Below are positions 34,864 through 44,214 of a stretch of 64,000 nucleotides of DNA, one piece after another. The notes below the pieces were generated by a model that worked only from the letters and a program-made list of their open reading frames with translations, was not told the DNA's origin and searched no databases. The position numbers were made by a program, and so were the translations under genes. Source of the DNA: Anaerolineae bacterium (GTDB lineage Bacteria; Chloroflexota; Anaerolineae; 4572-78; J111); contig JAJVIM010000001.1 in assembly GCA_022071955.1 (NCBI GenBank), positions 1-64,000 on the forward strand, given 5' to 3'. Each line of letters begins with the position of its first letter. Positions within the stretch are counted from its first letter, which is position 1.

Positions 34864-36561
34864 TTACTTCGCGCTCAGTTTGGCGAGTTGCTGTTCCAGT
34901 TTAGAAATGCGCTCGTTGGCCTGCGCCAACTCGCCGGCCAGCCGGTCGCTTTCGGCCAGCCGGCCCACGCCGACCACCCGGTTCTGCGGATCAACAAAAA
35001 GTTTGACCCCTTCACCCTCCGGTAGCGGGGCGGCGGCCATATTGCGCAGCCAGGCTTCGGGCATCGACCAGTTAACGTGTTCCACGGTAACGGGCCTTGC
35101 GCCGAGCGTGGCGCGGGCGTCGTTGACCGGCAGGCCGGTCACGCCAGCCGGATCGACGGCGCTGGCGGCCGGCCGGGTACCCAAAAATGGTTCAATATTG
35201 ATGTTGCCCAGCGCCGCTGCCGCGGTCGCCATAAAAGGCGAGCGGGCGCGGGTGGCCGCCCCGGCAAAGCTGGCAGCCAGCGTGTCGGTGGCAAAAGCGC
35301 GGTTGGGAGCGGTGGCAATCTGATCGCGATTGGGCAGGTCAAAGGGGGTGCAGCAAATATCGGCCAGCGCCACCGACAGCACCGCCGCCACCAAATTGTG
35401 ACGGGTGAGCACGTAGTGGCGCGGGCTGTGGCAAATGCGCAGCACTTTGCCGTCGCGCACGGTAACGCAGGCCAGCAGCAGCCGGTCTTCGCAGACGTCC
35501 GGTGGGCATTTGGGCAAAATTTCGTAGCAAATGCAGTTGACCAGCAAATTGATGAGCAACTCAAACGTGGCCAGCAGTGCGGTGCGCATCTGGTTGAGAA
35601 AGGTTTGAAAGCCGGCATCGGTGGCGGGCGGCGTTGGGCAGTTGATGGCGTTCAAATCCTGAATGAGATTGCAGCGGGTCAGATGGTCATCGAGCAGGTA
35701 GCGCCGGATATTTTCCAGCAGCAGGCAAAAGCGGCGCGCCGCCTGCTGGCGATTGGTAAAAGCGTTGTCGCCGTTAATTAAATTGAAAATGGCCACCAAC
35801 TCCTGCGAAAACGCGGTCAAATCGGTGTAGCAGGCCAGCACACACTCGTACGGCAGGTGAATGCCCAGCTTGTCGAGCATTTCCAGCAGCATTTGCAGAG
35901 CCTGATTCTCATCATCGCCAGCGGGTTTTTCCGGCAGGCAAACCACACCCAGCTCGTAATCTTCGATGATGCGGGCCGGCTCGCAGGTTTGGGCCGGCCG
36001 GATTTGAGTGGCGGTCGCCGCGCCGTTTTGGCCGCAACCGCAAGTCTGCCCGTTTTTTGCGCCGCAGGCGCAGCGGCCGTTCGGTTGCGACACCAGGGCC
36101 GTGGCCGGCCGGCCCATCTTTTCGCGGTAGCGAATGGTGAGGCACCATTCCTGCTCCACGCCGGTGCAATCACGCGGGGCGGCGGTGCGCCACGGATCGC
36201 AATTGCGACGTTCAACCTGCCGGCAGGCCTCTATCGCTTTGATAATGTTAAAATCGTGCGGGGCGCAAACCACAATATCGTTGCCGCAGCCATCGAGCGC
36301 GTAGCCGGGCTGTACGGTTACAAAGTGGCTGTCGCACTCGTGACAGGTCACTTCCAATCCGCAAACAATGCCGCTGCCGTGCAAATAGCGGTTGTGCAGT
36401 TTGTGCTTGGCGATGCCGTAAGCCTGCTGGCTGTTCAATTCGGTCTCGGTCAGCAGTTGGCCGGTAAAAAAGCGGGGCCGGTCGAAACATTGCAGGCCGG
36501 TGCAGACCGGGCAATCACAGTCCTGTTTTGTTTGCTGTTGCGTTGCTAACTGTTTAGCCAT
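34864..36561 (-). CDS. eCIS surface/fibre-family protein with Cys-rich N-terminus (565 aa)
   Basis: The N-terminus has a Cys cluster (DCDCPVCTGLQC, residues 14-25) that could bind metal, followed by the shared domain: RPRFFTGQLLTETELNSQQ, NRYLHGSGIVCGLEV and GYALDGCGNDIVVC. A second Cys/Gly-rich stretch lies near residues 165-185 (CGAKNGQTCGCG). The middle is helical, and the C-terminus ends in a coiled coil (LAQANERISKLEQQLAKLSA) suited to trimerisation. GGAGA precedes ATG 36561. The role is probably a baseplate-attached structural or receptor-binding protein; no exact family is recalled. Confidence 0.65.
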   Translation of the reverse strand: MAKQLATQQQTKQDCDCPVCTGLQCFDRPRFFTGQLLTETELNSQQAYGIAKHKLHNRYLHGSGIVCGLEVTCHECDSHFVTVQPGYALDGCGNDIVVCAPHDFNIIKAIEACRQVERRNCDPWRTAAPRDCTGVEQEWCLTIRYREKMGRPATALVSQPNGRCACGAKNGQTCGCGQNGAATATQIRPAQTCEPARIIEDYELGVVCLPEKPAGDDENQALQMLLEMLDKLGIHLPYECVLACYTDLTAFSQELVAIFNLINGDNAFTNRQQAARRFCLLLENIRRYLLDDHLTRCNLIQDLNAINCPTPPATDAGFQTFLNQMRTALLATFELLINLLVNCICYEILPKCPPDVCEDRLLLACVTVRDGKVLRICHSPRHYVLTRHNLVAAVLSVALADICCTPFDLPNRDQIATAPNRAFATDTLAASFAGAATRARSPFMATAAAALGNINIEPFLGTRPAASAVDPAGVTGLPVNDARATLGARPVTVEHVNWSMPEAWLRNMAAAPLPEGEGVKLFVDPQNRVVGVGRLAESDRLAGELAQANERISKLEQQLAKLSAK

Positions 36562-36573
36562 AGTTGTTCTCCA

Positions 36574-39294
36574 TCATTTGCTTGCCGTGAGCTGTGGTTT
36601 GAGCTTTGCCAGCAGAGACGGCCCAATGCCGGATACGTCGATTAATTCATCCACCGAGCCAAAGCCGCCGCGCTCGGTGCGCATGTTGACAATGGCCCGG
36701 GCCAGTTCCGGGCCGATGCCGCGGACCGTCTGCAAGTCGGTGACGGTGGCCCGGTTCACGTCGAGCGGGGCCACGCCGGCCTCGCCGAGCCGGAACCAGC
36801 TAAAGAAGCGCCCGCCTTCCACGCCGTCGCCGGTGGGCAATTGGCCGCGCAGGAAGTTGGCGTCGAGCGCCGCGCCCCAACCGCCGCCGGCCGGGTTCGG
36901 CGTGCGCAGATGGTCACCTTCGAGCGTGACCCGGTACTCAAACCCGGGGCTAAAGTCCACGCCGGGCAGGTAAATTGCGCCGGTAACCGGATTGTCCGGG
37001 AGGGTGGGGTCGATGATCTCAAATCCTTCTTTGATCGAACACGGATTGAGCAGTTTGACGCCGGTCACCAGTTTGGCCGGCAGTTGGCACCAGCAGGTCG
37101 AGCCAAACTGGTTGTCGCGCAACCCTACCTCAACCCGAAAGGTGTGGGCGTTGATGTCGCCGTTGCGCACCTCCCGGTCAAAAGCCACCACCAGCCCCTG
37201 CGCTACCTGCGCCCGTGGGGTGGGGCCGGCGTGGTTCCAGTTGATGGCGCAAATATGACCCAGTTTGACCGGGTCGGCGCAATCGGAGGGCAGGGTCAGA
37301 GTCAGCACGCCGTTCACAAAGCTGACTGCCGGCGGTTGGTCGCAGGGGACAAAGTTCACCTGCACGTCGGTGATGCCCTGCCCATCGACGCCATCGTTGC
37401 CGTCGCAGCCGCGCGGAATTTCCAGCGCCAGCGCACCGGTGGCCGGGTCAAAAGTGGCGCTGCCCGGTTCGGTGCAGGGCACAAAAGTGACGTCTACCGC
37501 GTTGACGCCCTGGCCGGGGTCGCCGGGCGGTCCCTGTTCGCCGGCGCTGCCGGTTTGCTCCCGCGCCAGCAGGCACAGAATCGCTTCGTACAGGGCGGAC
37601 GTGCTGGGTAGCAGCGGCCGGTCACGCAAATTATCCAGCGTGTCGTCGGTCACGTCGCTGTCAAATACGTAATCGGTAACGGTCGCCAGCACCAAACAGG
37701 CATCGTCCGGGCAGGCCGGGCAGCCATCGAGCGCCGCCTCAAAAATGCGCTCGCAGTCGCTTTCGCGGATGTCGACCAGCGCCACCCCGCCGCTGTTGTC
37801 CACCGCCGGGTCGCCGGCAAAGGCGACGTACATCAGCCCGGCTGCGGCGGCCAGCCGCAGGCTTTGCGGGGCTTCGCCCACGGCCACGTTGCCGCCCATG
37901 CTCAGTTCGCCGGCTTCCAGCGCGTGAGCGTCGATGACCCACAACTGGCCCTCGCCGGCGGCGTCAACCAGCACGTACAGCCAGCGTCCCCCCGGCGAAG
38001 CGGTGATGGCCAGCGGCGCTTGCGCCAGCGTTTGCGGCCCGCCGATGGCCGCCAGCGTGTCGCCGTTGGTGCTTTGCACCGATTTGCTGCCGGCATCGGC
38101 CACAAACAGCCGGGGCGCGGCGGTGGTGCCGGCCACAGCCAGCGCCGTCGGGGCGATGTCCGTGGCGGCAGTGGTGGCTCCGGCGGGCAGGTTGGCCGGG
38201 TCAATCACGCTGAGGTTGCTGTCGGCGCTGTTGGCCACAACCACTTTGCCGCCGCCGGGCAGCACCGCTACATCGGCGGCCCCGTTGCCCACGGCGATGG
38301 TCGCCAGTTTGGCGGCGGTGAGATCCGCGCCGGCGGTGTTGATGTCGGCGCTCCACACCACCAGTTCGTTGGTAGCAGGCGTCAGCGCGTACAGCCGGCC
38401 ATCGCCGGGCGAAACCGCCAGCCGGGTCACGGTTTCGTTGTGGGTCAGCTCGTTGACCAGCGCGCCGGGCCGGCCATCCGCCGTATCGACATCCCAGACC
38501 TGCACCGTGTTGCCCGTGGCCAGCGCCACGTACAACCGCGTCCCGTCGCCGGACAGGGCCCGCGCCTGCGCTGCCGCCGATAGTGTGTTCGTTGGCAAAA
38601 AGCTGTAATTATCGGTGGGAAATGTGTACAGCGTGGCCGGGTCGTCGGCGGTGAGCACGTACAGCCGCTCGCCGTCACGGTTGTAGGCCAACTGGCTGGC
38701 GCGCGGCACGTTGAGCGTGTTGGCCCAATCCAGTTCGATGCCGGGCGGTTCGGGCGGGGTGATGACCGGGTCGAGGCGCACGGCGAACTCGTAGCCCTCC
38801 AAAATCTGGTTGGGCTGGAGCGCCGTGTCGTCGCAGCGGCAATCATCAAACAGCGCCGGCACCTCCTCGGTGGGACATTCGGTGTAATTGAGGCAAAGCT
38901 GAAAGGTGTGCGGTGCGGCGTCCGGCTGCGATTGCGGACCGTTGGCGGCGCGCCAGGCGGCGGCAAACAGCTCTTTAAACTCGACGGTTTCTTCATCGGC
39001 GACGTAAATTTCCCGGCCGCAGCAATCGACCGCCACGCCCGGCTCAATGATGACCAGCCGGTTGCGGCAGGCCGGGTTGGGGTGCTGGCGCACGCGCAGG
39101 CCGCAGACCACGCCCGCGCCGTGCAAATAGCGGTTGTGCCGCCGGTCTTTGCCCATAAAATAGGTCTGTTCGCTGTCAAAGGCGCGGGTGTCCAACCACT
39201 TGCCGGGGAAGTAGTGGTTGCGGGCCATTTGATCGAGCGTGCAGGTGATGCACAATCCCTTGGTTGACTGATCCTGACAGGTGCAATTTCCCAT
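36574..39294 (-). CDS. eCIS surface protein: shared fibre-base domain, beta-propeller, collagen-like spot and C-terminal helix-hairpin-helix
   Basis: A 906-residue mosaic. Residues 1-22 hold four Cys (NCTCQDQSTKGLCITC). Residues about 23-120 are the shared domain (NHYFPGKWLDTRAFDSEQTY, NRYLHGAGVVCGLRV, GVAVDCCGREIYV). Residues about 190-540 form a YncE-type seven-bladed propeller (LYVLTADDPATLYTF, VVVANSADSNLSVIDPANL). A collagen-like GEQGPPGDPGQG lies near 590. The last 65 residues are a ComEA-like helix-hairpin-helix pair (LDVNRATVTDLQTVRGIGPELARAI, then DVSGIGPSLLAKL). ATG 39294 has AAAAGGAAC upstream; the longer frame overlaps the preceding gene. The combination suggests an outer adhesin or baseplate accessory. 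Confidence 0.7.
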   Translation of the reverse strand: MGNCTCQDQSTKGLCITCTLDQMARNHYFPGKWLDTRAFDSEQTYFMGKDRRHNRYLHGAGVVCGLRVRQHPNPACRNRLVIIEPGVAVDCCGREIYVADEETVEFKELFAAAWRAANGPQSQPDAAPHTFQLCLNYTECPTEEVPALFDDCRCDDTALQPNQILEGYEFAVRLDPVITPPEPPGIELDWANTLNVPRASQLAYNRDGERLYVLTADDPATLYTFPTDNYSFLPTNTLSAAAQARALSGDGTRLYVALATGNTVQVWDVDTADGRPGALVNELTHNETVTRLAVSPGDGRLYALTPATNELVVWSADINTAGADLTAAKLATIAVGNGAADVAVLPGGGKVVVANSADSNLSVIDPANLPAGATTAATDIAPTALAVAGTTAAPRLFVADAGSKSVQSTNGDTLAAIGGPQTLAQAPLAITASPGGRWLYVLVDAAGEGQLWVIDAHALEAGELSMGGNVAVGEAPQSLRLAAAAGLMYVAFAGDPAVDNSGGVALVDIRESDCERIFEAALDGCPACPDDACLVLATVTDYVFDSDVTDDTLDNLRDRPLLPSTSALYEAILCLLAREQTGSAGEQGPPGDPGQGVNAVDVTFVPCTEPGSATFDPATGALALEIPRGCDGNDGVDGQGITDVQVNFVPCDQPPAVSFVNGVLTLTLPSDCADPVKLGHICAINWNHAGPTPRAQVAQGLVVAFDREVRNGDINAHTFRVEVGLRDNQFGSTCWCQLPAKLVTGVKLLNPCSIKEGFEIIDPTLPDNPVTGAIYLPGVDFSPGFEYRVTLEGDHLRTPNPAGGGWGAALDANFLRGQLPTGDGVEGGRFFSWFRLGEAGVAPLDVNRATVTDLQTVRGIGPELARAIVNMRTERGGFGSVDELIDVSGIGPSLLAKLKPQLTASK

Positions 39295-39316
39295 AGCTCT
39301 GTTCCTTTTAAGATTT

Positions 39317-41509
39317 TTACCCGTCCAGCCGGGCGTTGACCCCCAGCCGCACTTTGTGATCGAGCCGCAGCCGGGGCGGGCCAATCTCTTCCGCCGATGG
39401 GCTGAGCACCGAACCTTCGCCCAGCCGGCTGGCATCCGTGGTCACACCGGCGGGATAATCGCCGATAACCATGTTGACGCCGACAAACAACTCGCGCCCC
39501 AGGCACAGGCCCGGCTGCACAAAAATCACTTCGGCCTGCGCGTGAGCCGGCTTCGACTCTTCCACCAATTGCTGCACCATCTGCTGCTGGCGGTCATCGG
39601 CGTGGGGCAAAATAACGTACACCGCAAAGCGATGGGCGTAGGTGGCCAGCGGGTCGAGCAGCGGGTCGCCGCCATCGGTCAGTTGAAAATTGCCAACTTC
39701 GCTGTGCACGTCGAGTTGCAGGCGGTCAACGACTTCGGCCCCCCACAGCACGGTCTGGCTGCCCAGCCGGCCTCGATTTAAAAACAGCCAGCGGCGCAGT
39801 TTGAAATATTCCAGAATATGCGGCTCGCGGCCGGTGATCAGCGCCACATACAACTTTAGCCCGGCAGCAGTGCCGCGCAGTGGAAAGAGCCGATAGGCGT
39901 TTTTAATGAGCCGCCGCTGGGTGGCCTCCGGCCAGGTCGGGTCGAGGGCCAGCCCCAGCCACGAGGCCAGCCACGGCAAAAACTCCGCCGGCGCGCCGGC
40001 CGGGTTCAGCAGTTGCGGCATCCGGTCGATGGTGGCTCCAATTTGTTCCCAAAAGTGATCCAGCAGCGACAGGAATCGGTCCAGAAATTCGGCGCTATCC
40101 GGCTCTTCGCGGAAGACGGCGGGCAGGTAGCGCAGCGACGACTGGCGCGGATATTCCACCCGGATTGAGTCGATGGCCGGCGTGTGCAATTGGTCGCCAA
40201 ACAGCGACAGCCGCAGCCACAGATAACGGCCCGGCTGGCCGGTGATCAGGCAGTCCCAGCGATTCAGCCCGGCGCTGCTGTCAATCTGGCCGGTCTCCCA
40301 GCGGTTTTCGGGCAGGGTTTCAAGCTGCGCCGCCAGCCGGCGCGCGTCGGCGGTAAAAGTATCAAGTTTGACCAGCGTGCCGGGTGGCAGGCTGACCGCC
40401 AGCTCCACCCGATGCCAGATGCAGCGGTACTGCTCGCTGTCGAGCGGGCCGAGGATGACCGCGCCGCTGGCGGCGTAGCTGGTTTGCTCCTGCAATTGGT
40501 AGACAATGCCGCTCAGTTTATCGACCAGCGCCGCGCCGCCGCTGCCGTCAAAAACGAGCGCCGTTGGCCGGCAGCGGTGGCCCAGCGGCCGGCAAGTGCT
40601 GGCGCGGGCTTGCGAATCGTCAAAAACCAGCACGCAGCCCGATTGCGGGTCGGTGAGGTGCAGCCGGCCGGCCCGGTCAAAGCCAATCCCGGCCGCCCGA
40701 AAATTGGCGGCTACTTCGGCGGGGAGGCTGACGCGCCGGACGAATTCGCCGGCGGGGTTGAGTACCACCACCTCCGGCGCGCCGGCCTGCACCACGACCA
40801 GATTGCCCAGTTTGTCCAGCGCCAGATGCGTGGGCTGGCTCAGGCCGATGCCCGCCTCGTCGCGGCCGTCCCACGCGCCCCGCCAGCAGCCCCGGCGGTC
40901 AAACACGTGGATGAGATTGTTGGCCGCGTCGGCCACGTACAACCTGCCGTGCGGCGAGCCGGCCACATCCACCGGCTGCCACGTGCCGGCGGGGAACTGC
41001 GGCGGCGCGTCGGCCGGGCTGCACAAATCGCGCGGCAGGGGTTTAACGCCGGTCACGGCCCATTGGCCATCGGCGTTGCCAACCCGGAACGGCCCCAATA
41101 TCCGGCTGAGCGGCAAGCCTTTCATCTGAAAAATCTGCACCCGGCGGTTGCCGGTGTCGGCCACAACCAGCTCGTTGCGGCAGGTGATGGTCATCCCCTG
41201 CGGCGCGTTGAAGCGGCGCGGCGCGGCCCCGCTGCCGCCGATGCCGGGCAGGGTTGCCCAGCGGCCGGCGCACTCGTCAAAGCGGGCCAACCGGTCGCCG
41301 TCGAGCACAAACAGCCGCCCGTCGCGGCCAACCGCCAGCGCCGAGGGCAGCGCCAGCCCGCCCAAATCGCCGGACGGATCGGCCAGTGGGCGGCTGTCGC
41401 CGGGCAGCGGCTGGAGCTGAATTTGCCCGGCCACGTCAAGCCCGGCGGACTGGGACACTATCGACCAGCCGGCGCGGGGATTGAGCAGCAGAAAAGGTGT
41501 TTGAGCCAC
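39317..41509 (-). CDS. eCIS baseplate protein: NHL-type propeller fused to P2-I-like tail domain (Afp12-like)
   Basis: A 730-residue protein with a GTG start at 41509. The first 330 residues are NHL/six-bladed propeller repeats (GRLFVLDGDRLARFD, NELVVADTGNRRVQIFQM, GRLYVADAANNLIHVFD). From about residue 455 comes the P2 gpI-like baseplate domain (LRYLPAVFREEPDSAEFLDRFLSLLDHFWEQI, WLASWLGLALDPTWPEATQRRLI). This domain clamps the J-type wedge to the hub. It lies 6 bases after the baseplate J gene, as in Afp/PVC loci, where the J and I genes adjoin. The propeller fusion is variable between eCIS clades. Confidence 0.85.
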   Translation of the reverse strand: MAQTPFLLLNPRAGWSIVSQSAGLDVAGQIQLQPLPGDSRPLADPSGDLGGLALPSALAVGRDGRLFVLDGDRLARFDECAGRWATLPGIGGSGAAPRRFNAPQGMTITCRNELVVADTGNRRVQIFQMKGLPLSRILGPFRVGNADGQWAVTGVKPLPRDLCSPADAPPQFPAGTWQPVDVAGSPHGRLYVADAANNLIHVFDRRGCWRGAWDGRDEAGIGLSQPTHLALDKLGNLVVVQAGAPEVVVLNPAGEFVRRVSLPAEVAANFRAAGIGFDRAGRLHLTDPQSGCVLVFDDSQARASTCRPLGHRCRPTALVFDGSGGAALVDKLSGIVYQLQEQTSYAASGAVILGPLDSEQYRCIWHRVELAVSLPPGTLVKLDTFTADARRLAAQLETLPENRWETGQIDSSAGLNRWDCLITGQPGRYLWLRLSLFGDQLHTPAIDSIRVEYPRQSSLRYLPAVFREEPDSAEFLDRFLSLLDHFWEQIGATIDRMPQLLNPAGAPAEFLPWLASWLGLALDPTWPEATQRRLIKNAYRLFPLRGTAAGLKLYVALITGREPHILEYFKLRRWLFLNRGRLGSQTVLWGAEVVDRLQLDVHSEVGNFQLTDGGDPLLDPLATYAHRFAVYVILPHADDRQQQMVQQLVEESKPAHAQAEVIFVQPGLCLGRELFVGVNMVIGDYPAGVTTDASRLGEGSVLSPSAEEIGPPRLRLDHKVRLGVNARLDG

Positions 41510-41515
41510 GATTGC

Positions 41516-43522
41516 CTACCTTGCGTAACTGGCGCTGACCCGGTGCGTTTCGCTGGCCAGCAGTTCGCCTTGATTGAGGGGCACATCCCGGCAAAACGGC
41601 TGGGCCACCCCGTCCAAAAAAATGACAAGCTGGTTGTTGTTAACGCGATCCACGCCTTCGGCGGAGAGGATGGTTTGGTACACTTTTGAATAAAAGATGG
41701 TTTGACCAAACGGCCAGCCGGTGCGCTCGTCGCCGCCGTGCAGCGGGTCAAAATAGCCGGTCAGCGCGTGTTCGACGTTTTGTTTGACCACCGCCAGATC
41801 GTTTTGCGGCCGGACGATGATCTCGACCTCAACTTTTACCCGGCGATAGGTGGGCGGCAGCACGTACAGTTCGGTGGTGAGCAGGCGGCGCCGGGTCAAA
41901 CACTGGCAGACCGCGTCGAGGGTGCGACCGTTGGGCAGCGGCGGCCGGGCGGTGCTGTCCGGCACAATGATGACCGACACCACGCCGGGAATCGGCGCGC
42001 CGCTGAATTGCGGATGTACCAGCGGCAGCGCCAGCGCGCGGGCCACGCCGGGCGTTTGCACGGCAAAATATTCAAAATCTTCCACAGTCACGGCCCGGTC
42101 GCGGCTTTTTAACATGGCGATGGCTCGCTGCTGCGCCTCGGCCAGCGTTTCTTCGTCGCTGCCACCGACGGCGGGGAACAGGTTGGTCACCGATTTCACC
42201 TGATCGACAAAAGTTTGCAGGTTGGTCAGCGTGTTCGGGCCGACGTCGCCGCCGGAGCCGCCGCCGGTGCGGTAGCGGCGGGCGATGACGCTGGCGCTGG
42301 GATTGGTGGGATTGGCCACGGGGATGCGGCCCTGCTCGCCGTTGCCCAGTTTGACCTCGCCGGTGGTGCGGTTGAGTACAAAGTGGGTGTCATCCGGGCC
42401 GGAGGCGGTAAAATCATCGACCTCTTCCCACACCCGAAAGCCCAAATCCTGGCCAATGACCGGCCGCTCCGAAATTTCGAGCCGCAGGTTGCGCAGGGTG
42501 ATGGCTGAACCGTCGGCGCTGGTGACGGTTTCCGGGCTGTCGAGCGCCACCACCGGCGGCTGCGACAAAAAGAACGACTGGTTGGGCCGGCCGTTGCTGC
42601 CGCCCAGCACTTCGTCGCGGATGGTTTCGGCCTGCGTGGCGCGGACGGTATTGGTCAGCACGGTCAGCAGTTCCGGCGATTGCTGGTAAAAACTCTGCTG
42701 CAAGCGGCAGCGCAGCCAGTAAAGCGGCGTCGGCACGCTGCCGAGCGCGCTTTTGGCCGCTTTGCCGCCCGGCCCGCGCAGATAAATGTGGCCGCTGTTG
42801 GCCAATGCCTGGGTTTCGTCTTTGTCAACAATCAGCGACTCCCATTGCAGGCCGTCCCAATATTCCCACACCAAAATGGCCGGCAGCGGCAGCGCCCCAA
42901 AATCGATGGGGCAGCGGGTGGGCCGGGCCGCGCCGCTATCTGCCAGAAAGACGGCCAGGTTCACCTGCTCGGCGGTGAACGGCAGCGGCGAGTCAAAGCC
43001 AAGCAGCAGCGCGCTGTCCTCGCGGGCGTAAACGCCAAACGGGAAAAACGTTTGATCGGAGGCGGCGTTGGCGTTGGTTTGAATGCTATAGTTGATGCCG
43101 TCGAACACCTGCACCGCCGCCAGTTTGGCTCCCAGCGCAATCAGGGCCTCATCGGTTTCAAAAACGATGGTGTTGCCGGCGGCATCGGGTTCCGCCGCGG
43201 CAACCAGCGTACCTTTGGGCGCAATCACAAAATCGATGTCCGGGCGGGACAGGGTAAAGGTCAGTTCGGTAGTAGCGGGCCGGCCCGGTTCCAGTTCGAT
43301 GCCGAGGAGTTGTAAAAATTTGATGTAATTGCGGTCCGGCACGCGGTTGAGCCGGTACAGCAAAATGTCGGTCATCCAGGCGAACATGCGCAGCAGGGTA
43401 ATGCCCGGGTCGCTGTCGTTGTGGTTGGTCCACTCCGGGGCGTAGCGCGGGATCAGAGTTTTGACCTCGGCAAATATATCGTTGGCGGTGCGGTCATCAA
43501 GGTTTGGTGCTTCTAACGCCAT
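41516..43522 (-). CDS. Baseplate J-like wedge protein (Afp11-like)
   Basis: A 668-residue protein of the putative baseplate assembly family. The N-terminus contains DPGITLLRMFAWMTDILLYRLNRVPDRNYIKFLQLLGIEL, typical of eCIS and T6SS J-like wedges. The middle has the GNGEQGRIP segment and ARRYRTGGGSGGDVGPNTL, and the C-terminal third has EDFEYFAVQTPGVARALALP. GAGGAAA precedes ATG 43522. Together with gp25 and the I-like protein it builds the baseplate. Confidence 0.92.
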   Translation of the reverse strand: MALEAPNLDDRTANDIFAEVKTLIPRYAPEWTNHNDSDPGITLLRMFAWMTDILLYRLNRVPDRNYIKFLQLLGIELEPGRPATTELTFTLSRPDIDFVIAPKGTLVAAAEPDAAGNTIVFETDEALIALGAKLAAVQVFDGINYSIQTNANAASDQTFFPFGVYAREDSALLLGFDSPLPFTAEQVNLAVFLADSGAARPTRCPIDFGALPLPAILVWEYWDGLQWESLIVDKDETQALANSGHIYLRGPGGKAAKSALGSVPTPLYWLRCRLQQSFYQQSPELLTVLTNTVRATQAETIRDEVLGGSNGRPNQSFFLSQPPVVALDSPETVTSADGSAITLRNLRLEISERPVIGQDLGFRVWEEVDDFTASGPDDTHFVLNRTTGEVKLGNGEQGRIPVANPTNPSASVIARRYRTGGGSGGDVGPNTLTNLQTFVDQVKSVTNLFPAVGGSDEETLAEAQQRAIAMLKSRDRAVTVEDFEYFAVQTPGVARALALPLVHPQFSGAPIPGVVSVIIVPDSTARPPLPNGRTLDAVCQCLTRRRLLTTELYVLPPTYRRVKVEVEIIVRPQNDLAVVKQNVEHALTGYFDPLHGGDERTGWPFGQTIFYSKVYQTILSAEGVDRVNNNQLVIFLDGVAQPFCRDVPLNQGELLASETHRVSASYAR

Positions 43523-43567
43523 AGTTTTCCTCGGTAAAGAGTACCTTTAGTTCGCGGAAATCATTTG

Positions 43568-43661
43568 TGTTGCGTGTTGCGTGTTGCGTGAGAAGAATTT
43601 ACGGAACACGCAACACGTTCACCGGCTAACCGTTTTCCTGGAATTGCCTTACGCAACACGC
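43568..43661. repeat. Heptamer tandem-repeat tract 3
   Basis: TGTTGCG/TGCGTGT units (43568-43590), followed by inverted copies (AACACGCAACACG near 43605 and ACGCAACACGC near 43650), so this tract can also form a hairpin. It lies between the gp25 and baseplate J genes. Confidence 0.75.
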
Positions 43662-43665
43662 TTGC

Positions 43666-44079
43666 TCATCCCTGCTGCTCTTCAATATAAAACGGGTAAA
43701 CCAGATTTTGAACGGTGTTGGTGGAGCGGATGCGGTAATTGACCCGAATGAGCAACTGGTTGCTGGTGACCATTTCCGGCGGCACGGCTTCGACGGCCAC
43801 ATTCAGCACATCGATGCGCGGCTCCCAGCGGGTGAGCGCCAGCCGCACCTGATCGGCGATGGCGCCGCGCGTGCCGGGACTGTTGGGGGCAAACACCAGC
43901 TCGTGGATGCCGCAGCCAAAGCGCGGCAGCATGTGGCGCTCGCCCAAGGCCGTGCCCAAAATAATCCAGATGGCTTCCTGAATAAGCTGTTCGCCCTCCG
44001 AGTAGGCAAAGCCACCCCGCCCGTCGATGCGGATGGGGAACTTCCAGCCTTTGCCCAGTATTTCGCGTTTAATGGCCAT
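43666..44079 (-). CDS. gp25-like baseplate wedge protein (Afp9-like)
   Basis: A 137-residue gp25/lysozyme-like fold protein: FPIRIDGRGGFAYSEGEQLIQEAIWIILGTALGERHMLPRFGCGIHELVF. The GERHMLPRFG and IRQ/IADQVRLALTRWEPRI segments are family hallmarks. The start at ATG 44079 follows GGAGATC. It forms the inner baseplate wedge that connects sheath initiation to the hub. Confidence 0.93.
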   Translation of the reverse strand: MAIKREILGKGWKFPIRIDGRGGFAYSEGEQLIQEAIWIILGTALGERHMLPRFGCGIHELVFAPNSPGTRGAIADQVRLALTRWEPRIDVLNVAVEAVPPEMVTSNQLLIRVNYRIRSTNTVQNLVYPFYIEEQQG

Positions 44080-44091
44080 ATGATCTCCAAA

Positions 44092-44213
44092 CACAGGAAT
44101 CAGGAATCAGGAGTCAGGAGTCAGGAATTAGGAGTTGGTGGGTTGGGTGAGTTTGTAAAACGTAATTCGTAATTCCAAAATCTAAAATCATCCTTCATCC
44201 TTCGTCCTTCGTC
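44092..44213. repeat. Heptamer tandem-repeat tract 4
   Basis: CAGGAAT/CAGGAGT units (44095-44135), then CGTAATT, AAAATCT and TCCTTCG/TCCTTCA units up to 44213. No ORF is supported here. Confidence 0.8.
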
Positions 44214-44214
44214 C

